Assembly (NCBI RefSeq): GCF_015352985.1
Contig: NZ_JACYXF010000049.1
Location: 1 to 48,878 of the forward strand
Source: Noviherbaspirillum malthae
GTDB lineage: Bacteria; Pseudomonadota; Gammaproteobacteria; Burkholderiales; Burkholderiaceae_D
Length of the DNA: 48,878 bases
Reading direction: 5' to 3'
Shown here piece after piece: positions 43,021 through 48,878 of the stretch. Below the pieces are notes generated by a model that saw only the letters and a list, made by a program, of their open reading frames with translations, did no database searches and was not told the origin of the DNA. Numbering within the stretch: the first letter of the stretch is position 1; each line of letters begins with the position of its first letter. The translations under genes and the position numbers were made by a program.

Positions 43021-44109
43021 TTAGATATAACCCCTCATCTTTAGCCACGGTTTGATCACGGCATTCATCGCTACCGCCCCACCACGACTCGCACCGCCCT
43101 TTATGCCCTTATTCGCAGTCTGTGCACCTTTCAGGAGCTGAGCACCACCGCTGCCGCCACCCGCACCTAGTGTTCCAGGAACCATGGCTGACGCGATCGT
43201 CGGCACCTGCGATAGGATACTGTTCACGGTAACTATCATGATCGTCATGACAGCAAGAGAAGCTGCAACCGGCGTGTCCGTGGGTATATTGCTAGTCAGT
43301 CCAGCAAACAGTGTTGACGCTATGGACACCGCGACGCCCGCAACACCCGTAACTAACGCAGCGGCAACCATAAAGCCAATCCATTTCCCGAAATAGTCCC
43401 GCGTCCAGGGCGTGACCATTAGGGCGATGAATATCGGGCCAAATGCGAGACCAATAGCAAACAGGAAAGGTCCAAGCAAGACGACAGCCGCCACTTCTGC
43501 AATTGCCATCATTAGAATGACAAAGATTGCGGCAGCAATCAGAAATGTCGCAATGAAATCCAATAGCTGGGCGCCCGGGAATGACAGTTTTAGGATGTTG
43601 CCCATTACGTCTACCTTAGCAAACGCCGTCTTCATTGCTTCCGTGACCATGTCGAGGGCACGAGTGAAGTACTGAATAATATTACTGAGCGGATCTTGAG
43701 CCCCCAGACGAAGAATCTCCAAGGTCGACGAAAGGTCACCTACTCTTGCACTATAAGTCTTTATCAACGCCGCGGCGATCATCGCAGGTAAAGCGACATC
43801 GAAGATGACTTGTAACATCGACTCATTAGACGCGCCCAGAGTCTGGATAGTCCGCACAATAAGGTAAAGCAGTGCTAATGCACCGCCAAGGGCAAGTGCT
43901 TTCCCTTCTAAGCCACCTGCAATCTGGAGGCCGTGGGTCTTGAGACTGTCGATAGCCTGAGATGAGACACGGGTTTGTACGGCTTTGGAGGTGTTTGCAA
44001 GCCCTTCGAAGAAACCGCCGGAGGACGGCTCCTCTGCATTTGCCATGGGCGTGATTGCCAGCGCAAGGAGCAGTGTCACTGCCCTTAACAACAGTCCGAT
44101 CGGCATCAT
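43021..44109 (-). CDS. virB6: VirB6/TrbL-like inner-membrane channel protein
   Basis: A 362-aa polytopic protein with an N-terminal signal-like segment (LLLRAVTLLLALAITPMANA) and about six further membrane helices (ALALGGALALLYLIVRTI, LLDFIATFLIAAAIFVILMMAIAEVAAVVLLGPFLFAIGLAFGPIFIALM, and others), closing with a Gly-rich tail. The central block with LLGP and the Trp-containing PWTRDYFGKWIGF are typical of TrbL/VirB6. Start overlaps the upstream stop (ATGATG, four bases). Confidence 0.85.
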   Translation of the reverse strand: MMPIGLLLRAVTLLLALAITPMANAEEPSSGGFFEGLANTSKAVQTRVSSQAIDSLKTHGLQIAGGLEGKALALGGALALLYLIVRTIQTLGASNESMLQVIFDVALPAMIAAALIKTYSARVGDLSSTLEILRLGAQDPLSNIIQYFTRALDMVTEAMKTAFAKVDVMGNILKLSFPGAQLLDFIATFLIAAAIFVILMMAIAEVAAVVLLGPFLFAIGLAFGPIFIALMVTPWTRDYFGKWIGFMVAAALVTGVAGVAVSIASTLFAGLTSNIPTDTPVAASLAVMTIMIVTVNSILSQVPTIASAMVPGTLGAGGGSGGAQLLKGAQTANKGIKGGASRGGAVAMNAVIKPWLKMRGYI

Positions 44110-44840
44110 GGTGCACCCCGGTTCATGCGGTCAAGAAGCGTGTTTGCTGAATTGCGCATTTTTCGCTGATGATCGCGATAGATTTGGTTGGCCGCGTCCT
44201 CCTCCTTATTCTTCATCATATCGACCCCTTCATTAGCGATCTGATTAGCCAGCAATCCCATCATTTGCTGGTTTTGACTGATGAGCACATCGATTTGGCC
44301 ACTAACAGCCTGAGTTGCCTCCAATTGGCTATTCGTAGAATCGACCTTTCGGAGAAGGTCTACACGCCGCTTGTTCAGCGAATCCATTGAGCGTGTTGTC
44401 TGCTCGTAACGGTCGAGCAGATAGCGGGCTCTTGCGGTTTCCATTGTCTGGCGACCTTTTAGGAATCCTTCCCACGATCTGTTACTTGCTCCGAACTGGG
44501 CATTGAGGTTTTGATAGAGTCCTTTTGTATCGTTGATAACGCCGGTGAGCTGCTGGTTAATGCGCACGACATCTTGATAAAGCCGCAATTCCTCTTCCAA
44601 ACCAGCGAGCTTCGCCAAACCATTGATGGAGGTGCCCATACGCACGAGTTCGATCGTTTGCCTTACGCTTTGCATAGCAGTTGTAGCCGAACTAATTTCA
44701 GATCCTACTTCAGCGATGGCGGATTGCGCATTCATCACAAAGTTGGTTGGATCCCATACCGTAAGGGCCTGGACTGGCACAGTGAACAGTGAGGCGACAA
44801 AGGCCAATATCGCGGTAGTATTTTTTGCGGTCTTTTTCAT
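44106..44840 (-). CDS. virB5: VirB5/TrbJ-like protein, copy 2
   Basis: A 244-aa exported protein with signal peptide (ending PVQA) and the TrbJ/VirB5 opening VWDPTNFVMNAQSAI. It is helical with QTIELVRMGTSINGLAKLAGLEEELRLYQDVV, LNAQFGASNRSWEGFLKGRQ and a C-terminal QIDVLISQNQQMMGLLANQ. VirB5 proteins cap the conjugative pilus. It closely resembles the upstream gene, indicating a tandem duplication. It couples to virB6 by a four-base overlap. Confidence 0.82.
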   Translation of the reverse strand: MKKTAKNTTAILAFVASLFTVPVQALTVWDPTNFVMNAQSAIAEVGSEISSATTAMQSVRQTIELVRMGTSINGLAKLAGLEEELRLYQDVVRINQQLTGVINDTKGLYQNLNAQFGASNRSWEGFLKGRQTMETARARYLLDRYEQTTRSMDSLNKRRVDLLRKVDSTNSQLEATQAVSGQIDVLISQNQQMMGLLANQIANEGVDMMKNKEEDAANQIYRDHQRKMRNSANTLLDRMNRGAP

Positions 44841-44860
44841 TGCGTTATCCAGTTGGACTG

Positions 44861-45574
44861 TTATTTGAAGGCATTGCCAGCGTCCCGGAGCACCTTGTCT
44901 TTGCGTGCATACTCTCTAAGCGCTGCCTCACGGCTAATCTGGTCGCGGCTCATCGCCGCAGCCTTGTCGCCCGCTTTCATATTCAACATTGAGATCATCT
45001 GTTGGTTTTGGGAGATGAGCATGTCTACCTGAGCGCCGAGGCCCTGAGTTGCGGACGTGATTGACGCGTTCCCTTCCACCTTCGCGAGAATTTGTGACCG
45101 CCGTGCATTCATTGCCGCCATAGATCGGTTCACGCTTTCATATTTGTCGATGAATGCTTGAGCCCGGTAGGTGTCAATTGCGGACCTTCCTTGCATGAAA
45201 GCTTCTCGGGAGAAGTTGCTTGCTCCAAACTGAGCATTCAGATCCTGGTACATTGATTTTGAGAGGTTGATCGCGCCCGCAAGCTGATTGTCCACCGCGA
45301 CTAATTCCTGATACAGGCCTAGCTCCTCTTCCAGCCCCGCCATCCTCGCTAACCCGTCGATTGATGTAGTTGCACGGATGAGCTCGATGGTTTGTCGCAC
45401 CTTCTGGATGGCGGTAGTGGCGGCGCTCACTTCCGACACGGCAGTCCTGCCGGCCTCCATCGCATTCATTACGAAATTGGTTGGGTCAAAGACGGTCTTT
45501 GCATGGAGAATGGCCGGAGTGGTGAGGCAGGCTATTGATCCAGCAAAAGCAAGCACAAGTAGTCTGCTTTTCAT
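44861..45574 (-). CDS. virB5: VirB5/TrbJ-like protein, copy 1
   Basis: A 237-aa exported protein with signal peptide (ending LHAK or nearby) and the sequence VFDPTNFVMNAMEAGR at the mature start. It shares the whole domain plan and many identical segments with the next gene (QTIELIRATTSIDGLARMAGLEEELGLYQELV; LNAQFGASNFSREAFMQGRS; QVDMLISQNQQMISML). It sits directly after virB4, the usual place of virB5. The two copies have diverged enough to be stable and may have different roles at the pilus tip. Confidence 0.82.
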   Translation of the reverse strand: MKSRLLVLAFAGSIACLTTPAILHAKTVFDPTNFVMNAMEAGRTAVSEVSAATTAIQKVRQTIELIRATTSIDGLARMAGLEEELGLYQELVAVDNQLAGAINLSKSMYQDLNAQFGASNFSREAFMQGRSAIDTYRAQAFIDKYESVNRSMAAMNARRSQILAKVEGNASITSATQGLGAQVDMLISQNQQMISMLNMKAGDKAAAMSRDQISREAALREYARKDKVLRDAGNAFK

Positions 45575-45596
45575 ATCGACGGTTCCGATGGTTGAG

Positions 45597-48071
45597 TTAC
45601 TGTTTCGCTATCGCGGCTAGGTATTCCGACTTCCAGTCTGCCCTGCCACGCGCACGATGTTCCTTGTAGGTGTTGAGTACCGACGCCTCTGATCTCAAGT
45701 AAGCTAGACATTCGGGAGTGAATTCAGTCGTTAGCACCCTTGAGGTCGAGCCTTGTATCAGAAGGTAATCACGCTTCGGCTGTAGCGCAGCGATCACATC
45801 GACCTGGTGGTCTTCAAGGCCAAAGAAGTGCTTGTAACCAGCACGATGACTTTCAACCTTTTCGTTTACGCACATCAAAAAGCTATAGACGTTGTCCAGT
45901 AGAGTCGCGGCGATGTCGGAGTCGGTGATAGATTCAGGCGACTGGATCGTCATCCAGACAAAGGCGTTCTTCTTTCGAAAAGTCTTCAACCAGTCAGCAA
46001 GCATCTCCTTGAAGACGGCATTGTTCAGCAGGAAAGATGCCTCTTCCAAGTAAATGAAGGTAGGGCGGCCGTCCAGCGACGCGTCGATCTTGCGGAAGGC
46101 GTAGTCCATAAAGGCGCGGGAAATACGTTCCACCGCCATGATGTCCTTCATTTCTATCGTGGTCCAGTTGCTGAGCGAAAAGTCGTCGATGACTGTATCG
46201 AACATTCCATAGGGCCTGCCTTCCAGCCATTCGCTCAGCTCGGTGGCTAATCTCTTTGAGAGAATAGTAGCGAGGTCAGACATGCGGAGCGGCTGCTTAT
46301 TCTCCTGATAGTACTTTGCAAGATCGCTCAAGGCATCGTCGAGCTCAATTCGATCGTCGGCAGTGGGAACAAAGCCGCCTTCCTCTAGCCGCCGGAGGAT
46401 GAACTCCCGCACCCAGGTTTGGCCATCTGACGAGCCATCCATCATCGCAAAGAATGGATTCAATTGGGCGTTGTTGCTCTTGATGTCAATATGCCGGCCA
46501 TCGTGAAGCTCTGTGACGATCTTGCATGACAGGTTCCGGTCAAAGACGAAGGTATTGGTATTCCCGTACCGCTGAAACTGGGAGAGGCAGAAGTTCACAA
46601 AGGTCGTTTTGCCACCGCCAGTGGGGGCTACGATCAACATATGGCCTACCTGGCCCACATGCGGCACGAAGTAAGCTCTGCCGCCGTAGCGATTGCCGAA
46701 CACTGCCAGGGCTGGAACCGCTTGCTTATAGATGTCTTGCGAAAAGAAGGGATGCGTCGGGCTACCTTCGGACATCGTGTAGATTGGTGTGCAGTTCGCT
46801 ACATTCTCAAGCGACAGAAGCTCGTATCGAGTTTGTTGCGACCATTGTCCTGGCAGCATTGCAGCAAAAGACGGGGCAGCATTCTTCCGTTCCCGAATTG
46901 CCTTGAACTTCAGACGCGAGAGCGCCCTATCTACACTTTCGATGTTATGTTTCAACTCAGTAGGAGACTCGCCGTAAACGAACACCGTGGCATTGTGATA
47001 GGTGTAGATGTCACCGTGCGTTTCGATTCCGGTAAGCGCCTCCTGGCATTCAAGAAGTAAGTCTTGCTTGCCGGGCAGGGGTTCAGGTTCACGATTCGAC
47101 GCTTTCGCCATTGCGTGGGTGACTAGGCCGAACTGGGTTAGCTTATAGTATTCAATTGCGGCGTTGATTTCGCCCCTGCTTTTGTCTGTTCCGAGAAATC
47201 TTACAATCTGACAGATAGTTAGTTCCATCGGCATTGCGACCAGCGTCTCGAACATCATGGGACTTGTAGTTTCCGGCCATTTCACCAAGCCGAGGACGCC
47301 CGCAAAGACGGTTTTCGTGTTGCCTTTGAATTGCAGTACCTCCTTATGACTCGCGATATAGTTACTCGGTAGCCACGCATCGAGCAGGGCGCCCCTTGGC
47401 TTCGTATAGCGCGAAGTCGTGTTCGCGCGGTTGAGAAGCGTATCAAGCGCGCTAGTAAAATCATCGCCCGCTAGGCGCTCGAACTTGAGCGGCGCGGTCT
47501 GCGTAAAACCCATAATGGTTCTGTTGAACACATCGATGTTTTCTCGCAGTTGGTTGATGTCCCTTGCGAACGCGACCGTGCCTGAGAGTGATTCCCGCAA
47601 TGCGGCACCGAGGGCGGCCGACAAGCTCAACCCTTCCGATTGCAACCGGGAGACACGGTCGAGGTATTTGTCGGTTCCGGACGATCCAGTAAAGAGCAGG
47701 AAGAAATAGTAACGAATCCTGAAGCGTCGGCCCTGCTTGAAGATCTTCGAGTAGGCCTTGTCAAGGGCTACAGATGCCTCATTCGTGGATTCCAGATCGG
47801 GGTATTCTGGGTCTCGCCGCTTATCCACAATCCACCATGCTGTGATGCGTTCATCAAAGCTGGCATAGCTGCGTTGCAAGAGGTCGGTTGCGTTGTCGAC
47901 CCGTTCGTCGAAGAGATTGTCAGGGTCCAGGCCGCTGTACTCGAATGCCGCCAATAGCGACCCGTCCTTGTTCAGGACAATATTAGGCGTGATAAAGTCG
48001 ATCCACGGACAAATCGCCTGCAATGGGTGACTTTGATCTTCCTCGGGCTCACGGAACTTGATGGAAAGCAT
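45597..48071 (-). CDS. virB4: VirB4/TrbE-like type IV secretion ATPase
   Basis: An 824-aa ATPase. Walker A APTGGGKT is at about residues 482-489 and Walker B PTFIYLEEASFLL is later. The N-terminal half (SLLAAFEYSGLDPDNL, FARDINQLRENIDVFNRTIMGF) matches the CagE/TrbE/VirB domain. It drives pilus biogenesis and substrate transfer. The length is normal and no frame break is seen. It lies 11 bp after virB3. Confidence 0.93.
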   Translation of the reverse strand: MLSIKFREPEEDQSHPLQAICPWIDFITPNIVLNKDGSLLAAFEYSGLDPDNLFDERVDNATDLLQRSYASFDERITAWWIVDKRRDPEYPDLESTNEASVALDKAYSKIFKQGRRFRIRYYFFLLFTGSSGTDKYLDRVSRLQSEGLSLSAALGAALRESLSGTVAFARDINQLRENIDVFNRTIMGFTQTAPLKFERLAGDDFTSALDTLLNRANTTSRYTKPRGALLDAWLPSNYIASHKEVLQFKGNTKTVFAGVLGLVKWPETTSPMMFETLVAMPMELTICQIVRFLGTDKSRGEINAAIEYYKLTQFGLVTHAMAKASNREPEPLPGKQDLLLECQEALTGIETHGDIYTYHNATVFVYGESPTELKHNIESVDRALSRLKFKAIRERKNAAPSFAAMLPGQWSQQTRYELLSLENVANCTPIYTMSEGSPTHPFFSQDIYKQAVPALAVFGNRYGGRAYFVPHVGQVGHMLIVAPTGGGKTTFVNFCLSQFQRYGNTNTFVFDRNLSCKIVTELHDGRHIDIKSNNAQLNPFFAMMDGSSDGQTWVREFILRRLEEGGFVPTADDRIELDDALSDLAKYYQENKQPLRMSDLATILSKRLATELSEWLEGRPYGMFDTVIDDFSLSNWTTIEMKDIMAVERISRAFMDYAFRKIDASLDGRPTFIYLEEASFLLNNAVFKEMLADWLKTFRKKNAFVWMTIQSPESITDSDIAATLLDNVYSFLMCVNEKVESHRAGYKHFFGLEDHQVDVIAALQPKRDYLLIQGSTSRVLTTEFTPECLAYLRSEASVLNTYKEHRARGRADWKSEYLAAIAKQ

Positions 48072-48082
48072 GTCGGGCTGCT

Positions 48083-48412
48083 TTATAGACGTATTCCTCT
48101 ACCAACCTTGGCAGGGCGTTTGAATGGGTCGGGAAGTACTTCCCTGCTATGGGGATGATATTCGTCAGCCAGATTGGCATATCGGGCCATGATCTCGAAA
48201 ACCCGATGATCCTTACGGTATGCCCACCGGACGACCGCATGAATAACTAATCCGATCATGACTGGGAAGAGCGCATACAGCCATCCCGCATTCGACCCGA
48301 TAATGACTGAGACGAATGCGATCGGCCCCCAGATCGAACCTAGCGCTTTAGGTGTAACGCCATAGTTGAGGCGCGATCGCCTAAGCGCTTGGTAGACGAC
48401 TGTGGAACGCAT
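48083..48412 (-). CDS. virB3: VirB3/TrbD-like inner-membrane protein
   Basis: 109 aa from ATG 48412, which overlaps the virB2 stop by one base (TAATG). It starts MRSTVVYQALRRSRLNYGVTPKALG, a VirB3 pattern, and has two membrane segments (IWGPIAFVSVIIGSN, WLYALFPVMIGLVIHAVV) and a polar tail. It works with VirB4 in pilus assembly. Confidence 0.85.
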   Translation of the reverse strand: MRSTVVYQALRRSRLNYGVTPKALGSIWGPIAFVSVIIGSNAGWLYALFPVMIGLVIHAVVRWAYRKDHRVFEIMARYANLADEYHPHSREVLPDPFKRPAKVGRGIRL

Positions 48413-48735
48413 TAAATGTTGCAGCCGACAGTTAGGCCCGACGACGTAATCAATGAAGCGGCGGCGATTACGATACCGCAAGCGACGCCGACTTTGATGA
48501 CGATGTCATGCAGTTTTGATACTCCAAAAATATGCTCAATGGCCCAAAGGAAGATCGCTACCAGTGCAGCAGCACCAACGATGCTCTTGAAATATTGCGC
48601 AACCCAGCAGAAAATGCCTCCGCCGCCCGCGCCACCCAGCGCAAATGCGACCTCCGGCAGAGCGGCGAGGAAAACTGCAGCTGCAGCGCTTGTGTAAGCT
48701 TTTTGACTATGCTTCTTCCAGTAGGTATTGACCAT
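48412..48735 (-). CDS. virB2: VirB2/TrbC-like conjugative pilin
   Basis: A 107-aa prepilin with a long signal peptide (ending PEVAFA, about residue 32) and two hydrophobic helices (FKSIVGAAALVAIFLWAIEHI; IVIKVGVACGIVIAAASLI), the VirB2/TrbC layout. The mature protein has two cysteines (FCWVAQ and VGCNI). AAAGGAG precedes ATG 48735. The IS5-type element ends only 18 bp upstream. Confidence 0.82.
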   Translation of the reverse strand: MVNTYWKKHSQKAYTSAAAAVFLAALPEVAFALGGAGGGGIFCWVAQYFKSIVGAAALVAIFLWAIEHIFGVSKLHDIVIKVGVACGIVIAAASLITSSGLTVGCNI

Positions 48736-48753
48736 CTTTGACTCCTTTGACTA

Positions 48754-48769
48754 GAGCCTGTTATGAACT
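48754..48769 (-). repeat. Terminal inverted repeat of an IS5-type element
   Basis: GAGCCTGTTATGAACT directly flanks the transposase stop and looks like an IS5-family (IS427 group) end. CTA or CTAG next to it (48751-48754) may be the target duplication; the other end is outside the window. Confidence 0.6.
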
Positions 48770-48877
48770 AAAGAAGATGGACATGGTTTTGCTAAGCATG
48801 AGGCAGACGAAGGCGACATAGTGAAGCCCCGCCAACGTTTGCGCCATGCGTTCATAATCGCGTGCCAATCTTCGGAA
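48761..48877 (-). mobile_element. IS5-family transposase, C-terminal fragment
   Basis: A minus-strand frame enters from the right edge and ends at 48761-48763. Its 38 residues, including RLARDYERMAQTLAGLHY and VAFVCLMLSKTM, match the C-terminus of IS5-family (IS427-type, DDE) transposases, where the catalytic Glu region is R-x-x-R-Y-E. The rest lies outside the window. Confidence 0.8.
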
Positions 48878-48878
48878 G

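Noticed and set aside
1..48878. tRNA, rRNA or known riboswitch genes
   Set aside because: None recognised by eye on either strand; a covariance search was not possible.

Overview
The window reads as a large stretch of a conjugative or mobilisable plasmid from a betaproteobacterium. Burkholderiales is likely and an Oxalobacteraceae-type host is my best guess, from the overall protein style (DUF4214 protein, A/K-rich exported protein, DUF4124 protein, ImuA-ImuB-DnaE2 cassette); this is inference, not a database result. Plasmid nature is well supported: a Rep_3-type initiator beside an iteron array (origin), a ParM-like actin behind a tandem-repeat candidate centromere, a VirB-type (P-type) type IV secretion gene set and an IncI-type thin-pilus (type IVb) gene set. 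Both ends lie inside insertion sequences: an IS256-type transposase tail on the left and an IS5-type transposase tail on the right.

Layout. 1-252: end of an IS256-like element that has cut a small gene lying just downstream of rep. 262-2100: rep (minus) and its iteron origin. 2100-5900: accessory genes (unknown protein, TraX-like membrane protein, small membrane protein, DsbC-like periplasmic isomerase, HTH-like protein). 6156-11608: a LexA-type box followed by imuA-imuB-dnaE2, a full translesion mutasome. 11688-21359: accessory genes, mostly unknown, including a predicted secreted leishmanolysin-like metalloprotease with two DUF4214 domains, a 52-aa/527-aa unknown pair, a PACE-family efflux pump, an HEPN-like protein, HU, an exported A/K-rich protein and a HAD-like protein. 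21512-24942: orphan TonB-dependent receptor and a tyrosine recombinase with a palindrome just upstream of it. 24943-26030: about 1 kb with no convincing gene, ending in six 8-bp tandem repeats. 26031-28675: parM-like gene, a ParR-like partner and two unknown plasmid genes.

28763-48735 is one long, almost entirely minus-strand transfer region. In transcription order it holds virB2, virB3, virB4, two tandem virB5-like genes, virB6, an OmpA-domain lipoprotein, a terminator, virB8, virB9, virB10, then a TcpQ/PilL-like protein, pilN (secretin), pilO, pilP, pilQ (ATPase), pilR, pilS (pilin), a perfect hairpin, and pilV (tip adhesin). A lytic transglycosylase lies divergently in the middle on the plus strand. 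Many junctions overlap by 1-4 bases, pointing to translational coupling. The VirB proteins would build the conjugative channel and the Pil proteins a retractable or mating-aggregate-stabilising pilus. No VirB11, VirD4, relaxase or prepilin peptidase is visible, so the set is incomplete within the window; the right-hand IS sits 18 bp upstream of virB2.

Limits: all functional calls come from reading the sequence and motif memory. No similarity searches, folding or promoter calculations were run.
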